Assembly (NCBI RefSeq): GCF_023101765.2
Contig: NC_064230.1
Location: 2,728,001-2,792,000, forward strand
From: Spodoptera frugiperda
Taxonomy: Eukaryota > Arthropoda > Insecta > Lepidoptera > Noctuidae
Direction of reading: 5' to 3'
DNA length: 64,000 bases
The notes beneath the pieces are model-generated. The model saw only the letters and a list, made by a program, of their open reading frames with translations, had not been told where the DNA came from and did not search any database. This document shows positions 32,924 to 44,549 of this stretch, piece after piece. Within the stretch, counting starts at the first letter, position 1. Every line of letters starts with the position of its first letter. A program made the position numbers and the translations under genes.

Positions 32924-35168
32924 TCATTGTGATACAAAAATCAATTATTGGAAAATATAATTAAATAATTTAAAAAGGACAATTTTCAGCGCCATCTTAT
33001 ATTGTATTTGAGTTAGCTACTTATTCTAAAGTAAATCCATTTTTTTCCTACAAAAAATCGATCAAAAATTACCTACAAACGTACTGTATATGAAATTACT
33101 TAAAAATACATTAAGTATATGCTACTTAAACGACATTAAATGCAAATATTTTTTTACGAAAAATCAAATTTCCTAGCACATGAAAGTACCCAAAACTGTT
33201 AATAGATTTTCAACCTTAACTCTTTTAGCATACAGTCGAAAATCGATTGAACAGTTAAGGGTATTTTGATGAGCGGCCGTTGTCATGGAAACAGTTACTG
33301 TCACATTTTGAGGTTATGTTGTTAAAAAAATACTTTAATTTGTATATTTTTTATGTAAAAACAGTTTCATAACCTATCTATCTGTAGATTTAGTTACTAA
33401 AGATGAAATTTTGACACATTTTCTATGTAAATATATTAAATATCTATCTTATTTCATAAGCCAGGTTTATAAACAAATCACAAAAGTGACTTGAGGTAAG
33501 TGTCCACAGGCCCGCATCGTACGCATTCCGTATGACGTCATCAGTACGCATCGCATGTAGGCATTACCGATGATGCGGTCCGTACGATGCGGATCAGTGG
33601 ACACAGTTGTATGAGTTTCTATACAAGACAAACTAAAATCCGTTGCGTGCGATGCGGGCCTGTGGACGCGTACCTTTAACCAAATCTACAGATTTTTGTT
33701 TCATGTGATTTTTGTAAATGTTAGTTTATTTTAAGTTATAATTATGTTGCTGCAATACTTAGATTATTTCTATCTTTATATACGAGTTTGAGGCGTAAGT
33801 ATATAGATTTGTTATTATTACATGGGACTTATAACATAACTGGTGAAATATTGTTACATTTATAATATACTAGCAAATCCTTGAAGCTTGGAACCTTCAA
33901 GAAAAGAGCATACTCCTTTTTAAAAGGCCAGCAACGCACCTGTGACTCCTCTGGTGTTGCGGGTGTCCATGGGCGGCGCTGATCGCTTACCATCAGGTGA
34001 CTCGTTTGCTCGTTTGCCTCCTATTCCAAAAAAAAAACTCCGTTTCGCCACCAGATAGGCTTTTCTCTTGAATTTTTCTGATTTTTTTTTGCTATAAACC
34101 TCACGGAGCCCGAGACCTTTCCAACGAATGCAAAACCGTGGAAATCGGTTCGTGCGTTCTGGAGTTATAGCGTCAGGAAGGAAAACCCGACTTATTTTCA
34201 TATTATAGTTAAGGAACTTTAAAAGTATCTACCACGGCTTTAATGGGAGGTAGTGTTGTGTTTGAAGATTACAATAGTGAATATAAATTATTGAATATGA
34301 GTAATAGGCAAGTTTCCTACTAGTCGAATTCAATACTTTTTTGAAACGTCAAACACGATATTTTCTATGAACTTTGTATAAAATATTCTATTATGACGAC
34401 ATAAGTTTTTTACGTCAAATAGTAGACTTATTTCTAGAAAGTTAGCTAGAAAAAATCGAAAATGAAGTAGTTCATCAAAAGTATGAATGAGAGTGTGTTT
34501 ATTTTTGAATAGGATTTTATTGTATTGAAATGTTGTAATAATTTATTTTTGACCCAGTCTCCATCATCTTAAGAAACTAGTGCGCCTCACCATCAACGAT
34601 TACATCACTACTTACCATCAGGTGGGATTGTAGTCAAGTATTAGTTTTTGTTGAATAAAAAAAAATCCCTATTCTTCGCGTACAACAGTTAGTCCCATAT
34701 TTCACCAGTTATTTTATAAGTCCCATGTAATAGAGGTTCAATGTTCAATCCTTTAAAAAAAGCGTAATTTCTTTACAAAATGTCAACATTGTTATAAAAA
34801 TTACACTAACGGTCAGTTTCAATAACGTATTTCATCTGTATATTGTGATAAAAATAAAACTAATGAGTATACAAAACAAGTTTCTTCGGGAAAGTTGTTT
34901 GTAATCATGAGTACAATCACGTGTTTAAATATCGTTCACTAATTACCAGTCACCCTATACATGGGTTATTGAAACTGATTGTCCATCAGTATGAACAAAT
35001 CTAAATTTCACTGGACCAAGGAATCTTGTATATAGAAAAACTATTTTAAGGTTATATAATCTAAAAAAAAAAAAACTTAAATTCGATCTGTAAATGCCAT
35101 AAATTAAATTATTTGTTAAGAAACTTAATTTTTCTTCAGTACACATGACTATTATCGAGTTGCGAAAA

Positions 35169-35430
35169 CCAGTTTAAAATGACCTCGCTTTCTATGATCT
35201 TTCCTTACATTCGACGGTCAGTTTATACTGGTTTGTTTAGCTTGCTGCATGGAGCTATACACAACCAGTTTACCATGGTCTCGCTTTGTATGATACTTCA
35301 ACACATTCGACGGTCAGTTTATACTGGTTTGTTTAGCTTGCTGCATGGAGCTATACACAACCAGTTTACCATGGTCTCGCTTTGTATGATACTTCAGCAC
35401 ATTCGACGGTCAGTTTATACTGGTATTTGT
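35169..35430. repeat. 96-bp tandem repeat, about 2.7 units
   Basis: CCAGTTTA recurs at 35169, 35265 and 35361. Because 96 is a multiple of three, a 92-codon frame stays open across it; I do not regard that as a gene. Confidence 0.9.
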
Positions 35431-37526
35431 AACGTGCGAAGTAGCTTTGTGTACTAAAAGATATACTTAATTTTTAAAAAGTCAAGTCTTATTTCTTAAT
35501 ATTATGCTGGTATAGTCATAAAAGTAATTTACTAGTTTCTGCCCGTAAGATAAAAAGGCTATGTGTTTTTCCAGGTCATAATCTACCCCTGTTCCAAATT
35601 TCATTCCGATCGCTTCAGCCGTTTTGACGTGATTGAGTAACAATTGAGATTTAGGACCTATTCCCCCTTCCCAATCTTCCCAATCCCCGATTCCCCAACA
35701 ACCCTTAAATTCCTAACCCCCAAAAAGCCGGCAATGCACTTATAACGCCTCTGGTGTTTCAAGTGTCCATGGGCGGCGGTGATTGCTTACCATCAGGTAA
35801 TACGTCTGCTCGATTATATTACCGGCGTGTTTCATAAAAAAAACAAACATACACACAAACTCATGATCTTTCACATTTATAATACTCTAGTTGTTCCCCG
35901 CGATACCGCTCGCGAGAAAACTAACTTGGTAACTTCATTTTCTAAAATAAAACCTAGCCTAAGTTACTCCTTAGTACATCAGCTACCTGCCAACAAAAGT
36001 CCTGTCAAAATTAATCCAGCCATTTCAGAGATTAGCCGGAACAAACAGACAGACAAAATCGAAATCTAGTTAAATCATTTTTATTACTAAACCAGCATTT
36101 AAATCTAAGCTTTACTGTGTAAGTCATAAGTGTGTAATTACCTTAATTTTAAATTAATTGGACTTAATGCAGGACAATTGTTTTATAGCATGAATATCTG
36201 TGCAGCCGTTCTTGACTTATAAAGAGAATAATTAAAATAATCATAAGATTATTTCTTTATCACTGATGATTACTTTAGTTCGGTATCTCATTTCCAGAAT
36301 TTCTTTCTTTACTTACTACCTACTCAAATTAATCGAAAAACCAAGTTTCGTCCGTAACTTCGCAAATTTCGTACTACAATTCCATTTATTGCGAACTTTC
36401 GTGAACAAAAATTAACGAATGAAATGAAGATAAATAAATAGGTTTTGATATGAAATTAAAAATAAAACGTTATTTCAAGTAATTCTATTAGTAAATCAAT
36501 AAAACCTACGGCCGAAGATTAAACGAAACTTCGCATTTGATCGCACCGTAAAAAAATATGGAAAATACTAATGCTCTGACCAGTCGAGCACGCTACTCAT
36601 AATGAAGAGTCCCGCTGTGACTCGAAACTAGTAGAACTTTAGGTACTTAGTAAACTTGAGTTAACCGTTGTTTGTAGTTAGTAAATTGTCCTGTTGAGTC
36701 CAATATGTCTGCTTTCTTGTAAATATAGTACTTAAGAACATTTGGTGCTTTAAAAGTGTATAATTATGTTTCATTCCTAATTACTAAGTCTTAAATATGT
36801 CTACGTAATACGTATTTAATTTATAAATACTTAATTTTCAAAATGAAATAGGTATGTGCCTATACCTAATATTTTTTATTTCGTTTTTTTTTTGTTGTAA
36901 AGTCATGACGCAAATATATGTATGTGAATTTTTTTATTATGTTTTTTTTCTTGATTGTCGCTGTTTTTTTTTATTCACTTTTCATGGGCATTTAGAGGGA
37001 GAGAGAAAATGCCGTCTTAAAATATTAATAGTTCATTAAAATGTTACGAAAGACGACATGACAAATGAAACAACGCTTGCGTTGTGTTTCGTTGTGTAAG
37101 TGAGGTTACCGGAGCCCCAATTCCCCCCTTTCCAATCCCCGATTCCCTAACAATCCTTAAATTCCTAACCTCCAAAAAGCCGGTAACGCACTTGTAACGC
37201 CTCTGGTGTTTCAAGTGTCCATGGGCGGCGACGATTGCTTACCATCAGGTGATACGGATGGTCGTTAACACGGCGTGTTTCATAAAAAAAAATCTATATA
37301 ACATATTTTAACAGACACTTTTTTACGAAAAATCTTTCTATCTCTCTACTCCACGAAAAAAACAATGCTTTAGCCCATCACATCGTGTATAATACATTAC
37401 AAGAAATTGTAAAATATTACAATAAAAAAAACACATTATTGTGAAAAGTGTTACTGTATAAAACAAGAGAAGATTTGTAATAAAAGAATATTTTTAAACG
37501 AGTATTGTTGTTTTATTTATAACCGC

Positions 37527-37978
37527 TTATGCTGGGGCCACACTAATAGAATATGCCATTTGATTATGGCGATAATCGATGTTTGTACGAACATTTAACA
37601 TGTTCACTTCCCCAGTACAAAGTCATAAAAAATATTCGTACGTCCATCTACAAACTCGTTTTATTTTACCCTCTTCATATATAGGAAACTGGCAACATTT
37701 AACGGTGGCTCCGTGGCTCTTTAAAATTTTCGGTAGCTTTGTTATCCAATCATACGTCCATGAAAATCTTTTTCGTCTTATTCATACGTCCGGTCAAAAA
37801 AAAACATCAAATTTACTTTTGGATTATGACTCCAACCGGAGTCATGGACATGTGAGTTTGATAAAAATGTGACTCCATTTAGAGTCACTGGACAGTGAAC
37901 GTGTTAAAGTTCATAATCGTTCATTTTGTTTTCAAAATCAATAGCATATTCCATTAGTGTGGCCCCAGCATTAGTGAC
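37527..37978. mobile_element. Palindromic TIR element of about 450 bp
   Basis: Left end TGCTGGGGCCACACTAATAG and right end CATTAGTGTGGCCCCAGCAT are inverted repeats. The interior is not coding. Confidence 0.85.
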
Positions 37979-39243
37979 ACCCCTTATGACTTAATTTAAA
38001 CCACATATTTGTTATCATCTCGGCTGACAATATACAAAAAATGAGAGAGCCAGACTTTTTTAATTCTTAAAAGGATGGTGTTTGGCCACCATCTCATCTG
38101 GTGGTAAGCGATAATGTGGCCGACGATGGAGCACGCCTAACTATGAGCAATCGGTTCACTCGGATCTTGAAGACACCCAAGTTATATTTTATAGGAAACA
38201 CAGACTGACTTGACTGCACGGTTGGCGCGGTGGCTGAGCGACCGGCTGACGTGCAAAGTGTAGCTGGTTCGATACCCGCACGGAGCAATTTTTTGTGTGA
38301 TTCATAAATTGTTGCTTCGGGTCTGGGTGTCATGTGTAGGTATGAGGATTTGTGTGTTTGTAAATGCACCCACGATACAGGAGAAAATCCTAGTGTGGGG
38401 CAAGGGTTAAATTTAAAAAAAAGAAAATAGACTCCGGCACGGTGTTTCATTCCTTAGTGGTTCGCATAAGGACATTCGAAGCAATGCGAACCGGTGGAAA
38501 ATCAACCGTATAAGGTCACGCCTTGCCGTCTTCTCATGCATAAGTGTGTGGGTCCGAATCCTACCAATGTGACTTTTCATGTTATAGGCACTTTCTTAGA
38601 CCACGTTGGAGTTCGAAAAAACGCAGACAGACGTGCCTAGCGCCTAGAATACGCGCAGACACATATTTCTGCATTCTACGACAATTATAGGATCCTTCTT
38701 CTACGTTTGGTTTGATATATAGTGCAATGTCATTGTTAATTAATTCAATAAATAAATACTTTTCTATAGTTAAGGGTCTCAATCTTTTATTATTTCATCA
38801 GACTATTTTAGACACCACCTGACAAACGGTGAAGGTAAATTTAGGAAATCAGAAAAATTCCCTAAGAAAAGGAGGATCCTCCGACCAGGCGAGGTGATCG
38901 TGCCTGGCCGGCTTTCTGCCCAGCTGTTGTTCGTTGGAATTTTCTATCCATGTTTATTCGCATGTAAACTTCACATGTGCGATTAAGATTTATGACGTCG
39001 TCCGTTGATTTGCTCGTCGATAGTCACATGTCACAAAAAAAGATCGTGTGGAAACCTGGGCTTATGATTTCTAATTATATGTTTGAAATAGCCAACCCGC
39101 ATTGAGCAAACGTGGTAATTAATGCTTAAGCATTCTCCGTGTGGGAAGAGGCCTTAGGTCTGCAGTGGCCACTTATAGGCTTTTGATGATGATGACAATG
39201 ATGAGATAAATAAATAAACAACTTCATTCTATAAAATAATCAA

Positions 39244-39249
39244 TTTATT
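39244..39249 (-). terminator. Polyadenylation signal of gene F
   Basis: AATAAA on the minus strand, about 135 bases past the stop at 39385. Confidence 0.45.
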
Positions 39250-39384
39250 TCAATTTACCAAGCAATTTGACATAAAAAGATTTTTCATTTGTCTATTTTG
39301 TTCATTTCATTCAAGCTCTTGTAGGCAAAATACTACAGAGCGCTACACACCTACGTACAATACTTTAACATAATTAATTATTGT

Positions 39385-41976
39385 CTAATACCCATGCCTT
39401 TTAGCTACAACATTGTAAACTATATTTTTAGGAGCATTATCAGCTAATTCAACGGATACTTTGTGGTATAACGAAGAGAATGCTACTTTAGTGGTAGACT
39501 TGTCGACGCCTGGGATGGTGACACACACGTAGCTTATCATGTAACCTTCATCCAACTGAAAAAGTAAAGAAAAATTGTTTTATAGTAATATTCTACAGTA
39601 CAAATTAACGTAATGTAAAAGCCGTGAGCCTTTTAGCCCTGAAGGGGTAGGCAGAGGTGCACATTACGGCACGTAATACCGCTGTACAATGTACGCTTTT
39701 CACTATTTGTGTTATAAGTCCCATGTAATAGGGGTGAGCCTGTTGCCACATACTGGGCACAATTTCAGACTCCGTGCTACTACCGAGAAATTTTCGAAAA
39801 TCCGAAAAAACCCAGTAACCGTGCTACTATTAAAACCACCCTGTTCCTGCTCCTGCTTTTCGAGCCAGAGCCCCAATAACCCGCTACGTAGCCCGCAGCT
39901 CAACCTATTTTGACTAAAGTAAGGTTAGGATTTACAGACAGAGATACTTAGTTAGAAAAAAGTCTTATAATAAGTAACATTTCCTTTCCTTTACCCCGAG
40001 AATCGAGACTAACTTGAGAAAAATCTATAATTTTATTGTAACTTTCGTGAGACATACTATTTTATTTAAATTGTTATCGGCTTACTCACGTAACTGTTCA
40101 AAAATCAGTAGCATCGCGACAATCGCCGCGTCGTGTGTCGCGGAATGCTGCTCATGAATATGAGCATGGCTTGGAACGTTAAAGTTCCTCGTCAAACAGT
40201 TACGTGAGTAGGGCGATAACATAATAATTAATTGAGAAAAATCTTTTAAAATTCACACGATCGCAACCACGACAGGCGGTAAAATGTATGAATTGGTAGT
40301 TACTTACTGGTAGTATAGTCTCAGCGTGCTTTGAACCTCTCCGCACTGTATGGATCACGTTATAATATTCCTTTGTGAGGTTCCATGATGGGTCACCTGC
40401 AATGTAACAAATTCATATAAAATAATTTAACTTTAAGTGTGGGAGAGCCATTTACAGAAAGAAATGATCTAGTTAGAAAACCGACGTGAAACTACGCTTG
40501 CGTTGTGTTTCGTTGTGTGAGTGAGGTACCGTAGGCCCAATTACCCCTTCTCAATCTTCCCCATCCCCGATTCCCGAATCAACTAACCCTTAAATTCCTA
40601 ACTCCCAAAAAGCCGGCAACGCACTTGTAACCTCTGCTGTTTCAAGTGTCCATGGGCGGCGGCGATTGCTTACCATCAGGTAATACGTCTGCTCGATTAC
40701 CGGCTTGTTTCATAAAAAACACATGTCTCACAGCTGTAACTACTGCGCGTAGCAAGCTGTGTGACATGTAGCGCGCTGTAGGAGTGTAGGGGAGTGCTGA
40801 GAGAGTGACAGACTGTACACAGCTGTAACTACTGCGCGTAGCAAGCTGTGTGACATGTAGCGCGCTGTAGGAGTGTAGGGGAGTGCTGAGAAGTGACAGA
40901 CTGTACAAAGCTGTAACTACTGCACGTAGCAAGCTGTGTGACAATCGTCGCAGGAGTGTGTCGCTGAGAGATGACAGACTGTACACAGCTGTAACTACTG
41001 CGCGTAGCAAGCTGTGTGACATGTAGCGCGCTGTAGGAGTGTAGGGGAGTTGAGAGAGTGACAGACTGTACACAGCTGTAACTACTGCGCGTAGCAAGCT
41101 GTGTGACATGTAGCGCGCTGTAGGAGTGTAGGGGAGTGCTGAGAGAGTGACAGACTGTACACAGCTGTAACTACTGCGCGTAGCAAGCTGTGTGACATGT
41201 AGCGCGCTGTAGGAGTGTAGGGGAGTGCTGAGAGAGTGACAGACTGTACACAGCTGTAACTACTGCGCGTAGCAAGCTGTGTGACATGTAGCGCGCTGTA
41301 GGAGTGTAGGGGAGTGCTGAGAGAGTGACGGACTGTACACAGCTGTAACTACTGCGCGTAGCAAGCTGTGTGACATGTAGCGCGTTATAATACTCTTTTA
41401 GTGAAGTTCCATGATGAGAGTGACGCCTGTACACAACTGTAACTACTGCGCATAGCAAGCTGTGTGACATGTAGCGCGCTAGGAGAGTGTAGGGGATTGC
41501 TGAGAGAGTGGCAGACTGTACATAGCTGTAACTACTGCGCGTAGGCAGAGCTGTGTGACATGTAGCGCGCAGTGTAGGGGATGCCGCTATACAATGTACA
41601 CCCAGCTTTTCACCATTTGTGTTATAAGTCCCATGTAATACTGGGGTGATAATTTGCCATATCCTTGACACAATGCCAGACTCCGTGCTACTACCGAGAA
41701 ATTTTCGTAAATCCGTAGGGGAAAAAAGCCCAGTAATACTTTGCCCGACCCGGGAATCAAACCCGAGACCCCTTGTTCGGCAGTCGCACTTGCGACCACT
41801 CGATCAACGAGGCAGTCACAATAAATTTAGGCTGTCAGGCAGGCTAATAAATTATTAGTAAAAAAATATCGAAAAATATACTGACCAAATTGATAATCAC
41901 AATTGTACTTCTTTTCTTCTGTTGCTAGAGCCACGGTTGCTATAGCGACGCAAATTATAAACAAAATCTTCGCCAT
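39385..41976 (-). CDS. Small secreted protein, 116 aa (gene F)
   Basis: Three exons: 41976-41886, 40396-40308, 39555-39385, phases 1 and 0, all with GT-AG ends. Signal peptide MAKILFIICVAIATVALA, then a mature part of about 98 residues with only two Cys (YNCDYQ and YVCVTIP), which could form one disulfide. The end pattern HKVSVELADNAPKNIVYNVV loosely recalls the MBF2/salivary secreted peptide family, whose last strand has a similar shape. I hold this at low confidence, so the function is left open. Intron 1 carries an R1 SINE, an 89-bp satellite array and an R3 SINE; intron 2 carries an M1 MITE and an R3 SINE. Confidence 0.82.
39625..40235. repeat. Repeats in intron 2 of gene F
   Basis: 39625-39830 is a minus R3 SINE. 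40038-40235 is an M1 palindrome with GTTATCGGCTTACTCACGTA and its inverse. Confidence 0.8.
40437..40715 (+). repeat. R1 SINE-like element
   Basis: Plus-oriented, slightly rearranged copy directly before the 89-bp satellite in intron 1 of gene F. Confidence 0.85.
40735..41575. repeat. 89-bp tandem repeat array (S89), second locus
   Basis: Same unit and orientation as at 25000-26060, about 9 to 10 units. The distal part (41390-41575) is more diverged and includes a non-repeat insertion. Confidence 0.95.
41580..41815 (-). repeat. R3 tRNA-derived SINE
   Basis: Minus-oriented copy abutting the satellite. The B-box appears in inverse as GGGAATCAAACCCGAGACCC. Confidence 0.85.
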
Positions 41977-42033
41977 TTTGAATTAGGTATTGTCAAATGA
42001 CAGCTATTATGTCGACACGGAGTATAAAACTTC

Positions 42034-42069
42034 ACTGAATAAAATCTGCTTCGGATTTGCAGTTTTATA
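42034..42069 (-). promoter_or_regulatory. TATA box and initiator of gene F
   Basis: On the minus strand TATAAA lies at 42069-42064 and TTCAGT, the arthropod initiator, at 42039-42034. TATA to the initiator A is 33 bases, the usual spacing, and the ATG is 60 bases further on. Confidence 0.65.
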
Positions 42070-42129
42070 TTGGATTTTACTTCCATATTCTCTTACCTTG
42101 TTTACTCATCCTATTTAAGATAGGTAGGG

Positions 42130-44540
42130 CTGTCAAATACCGGAGCTGCGGACAACGTAAAAGGTTACCGGGGCTCCGGCTCAAAGCAGGAGTAGGAACG
42201 GGGTGGTTTTTAGTCAGTAAGAGTCTCGCCTCACCCAAGGCGGGAGAAGTCATTGGATGATTTTTCGCCCCTCAAAAAAACTGAGGGCTGTTAAATAGAA
42301 CTACTCTCAATCTAAAAATTATTTCAAATAAATAGACCTGGACACTTGAAACACTAGAGGCGTTACAAGTGCGTTGCTGGCCTTTTGGGGGTTAGGAATT
42401 TAAGGGTCGTTGGGGGATCGGAGATTAGGAAGAGACTCGGAAGAACGAATTGGATAATTTTGCCCCTTAAAAACAGTTTCAAATGAGACGACTTTCGGAT
42501 ATGCGTTTTTTTATGGTATAAGCCGGTAAACTAACAGACGGATCACCTGATGGTAAGCAATCGCTACCTTTCATAGACACCGGAAACAGTGCATTACTGG
42601 ACTTTTCGGGGTTAGACAAAAGCGTCCGGTAACTTCTCTCACAGAAAATATTAAAGTACCTTTTTAGGGGGAAAATCATCCAATGTCTTCTCCTGTCGTG
42701 GGTGAGGCAAGAAAAACCACCCCGTGTTTGCTTCTGCTTTGAGCCGGAGCCCCGGTAACCCCTTAGGTTGTCCTCAGCTCCGGATTAGGCATCACCCCTG
42801 CTGGGCTCTGTAGTGGTCTGATGGCTCTTTGAGACGCACGGGTCTGACTCTGGTCGGGCGGCGAGCTACCCTTGCTAGCCGTCCGCACCCCGTTCCTTAC
42901 GGTGGCCGGAGATCATTACGCGATCCCCGACGCCCGGAGTGTCTCTCGCGACGGCTGGGGCGTGAGGAAGCTCGTTCCCTCACGCGCCCCACCCCCTCCT
43001 TAGCTAGCAGGACTGCTTCGCAGATGGAGCCCTGGTAACCCCTTAGGTTTGTTTTTATGGGACAAGCCCGCCACAACCTCCCATACCGTTGCAACTCCTG
43101 TAAGCCAGGATCTACAGTAGATACAACCATGAAAACACCGGAACACTGAAGTCCAATGACCCAGGGACATGAATGACTGTCTTGGATCCTGCAACAAATC
43201 AGCAGATGTTATTAGAGGAGAAGAAAAAAAAGAAAACAACCTCTTAGGTTGTTCTCAGCTCCGGATTAAACTACCTACTTAGAAACATTTACAAATTTCT
43301 GACAGCCCTGAGAAGAATGCAAGATCGTCAAATGGGTTTCCCGGCGATGATTTAATTGAGAACAATTTTCCCTTATGATCCCATTTCCCTGTAAATACAT
43401 AATATAATGAATATATAATGCATAATTAGATTACGTAAGTTCAACTAATTAATAGAAATAAACAGTATTTACCGTTTTCAAGTCACAAACATCCTTGATT
43501 GTGACTTATCCTTACTTTATGACTGAGTGGTTGCAAGTGCGACTGCCGGATAAAGTGGGTAACGGTAAGGTTTAAGTTCAGTGTGGGAGAGCCATGCTTC
43601 GGCACGAATGGGCCGGCTCGACCGGCGTGATACCACGGCCGAGCAGAAAACCGACGTGAAACAACGCTTGCGTTATGTGAGTGAGGTTACCGGAGGTCTA
43701 ATTACGCCCTTACCAATCTTCCCAATCCCCGATTCCCCAACAACCCTTAAATTCCTAACCCCAAAAAAAAAGCCGGTAACGCACTTGTAACGCCTCTGGT
43801 GTTTCAAGTGTCCATGGGCGGCGGCGATTACTTACCATCAGGTAATACGTCTGCTCGATTACCGGCGTTTCGTTTCTTAAATTTTTTTTTTATAAAATCT
43901 CTAAATGTTGAAGCGCATCCACTGTTCGACATTTCATATGACGTCATCGGTACGCATCGGAACTAACCTAAACCGCAAATGGATGATTTTCCCCCCTCAA
44001 AAAAAAAAAAAAAACTTAGACCGTCATTTCTTTTTTCTTTTTACATTTGGTGAGTCGACGTTTGGCCGTTATCTCGCCTGGTAGTAAGTGACGATGCGGC
44101 CTACGATGGAGCACGTCTGCCCATAAGCAACCTATTCACTCGGGCCTTGAAGACACCCAGGTTATACCAATCAGGAAACACAGACTCCGGCAAATACCAA
44201 TTTTTAAGGAAAGTCTAAGATGTGAGATTTATGTGGAATATCGCGTGACGTTGATGTGATGACGTCACGCCTATATAGGTACCTAGGTACTTTTAATGCG
44301 TAGCTATGACGTAGAGAGTATTTTCCCTCATTTTGACTAAACAATCCCTTATTTGGATATAATCAGTGTTTAGGTATTTTTTTCTATTTACGTAATATTA
44401 ACATTCTCCATTACCTAATTACCTACCTACGATAAAAACCTAACTACATTTCTAATAACCTAATTAAAAATACAATTATAATCTGTATCCATAAACATGT
44501 ATGTAAAATAATTAAAATTATCCATTTCACAATAAAGATT
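42130..44540. repeat. Gene-poor interval of repeats between genes F and B
   Basis: 42140-42275 R4 (+); 42345-42420 and 42515-42650 R1 fragments; 42665-43010 R4 (-); 43020-43250 a repeat also at 62370; 43580-43880 R1 (+); 44040-44200 R7. 44230-44540 is AT-rich. No exon recognised. Confidence 0.7.
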
Positions 44541-44549
44541 TCATTAACA

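Larger units (their letters stand above)
32930..39230. repeat. Long gene-poor interval
   Basis: No exon with agreeing splice sites was found. Recognised: M2 33495-33674; R1-related SINE 33885-34030; retroelement tail 34035-34205; GACGTC repeat 34310-34560; repeat 34845-34955; 96-bp tandem repeat 35169-35430; R1 35645-35838; LINE tail 35860-36065; 190-bp repeat 36365-36540; R1 37070-37290; palindromic element 37527-37978; R7 38058-38200; R2 SINE 38212-38405; dispersed repeats 38855-39200. The rest is AT-rich. Confidence 0.65.

Noticed and set aside
35179..35457. 92-codon frame with internal repeats
   Set aside because: The 96-bp tandem unit is a multiple of three, which keeps a chance frame open; no splice or signal features.
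37579..37872. 97-codon frame
   Set aside because: Falls inside the palindromic element 37527-37978 and shows no transposase features.
40642..41671. Two minus-strand frames of 155 and 166 codons
   Set aside because: They are repeated translations of the 89-bp satellite. The unit is not a multiple of three but lacks stops in this orientation, and they have no gene-like composition.
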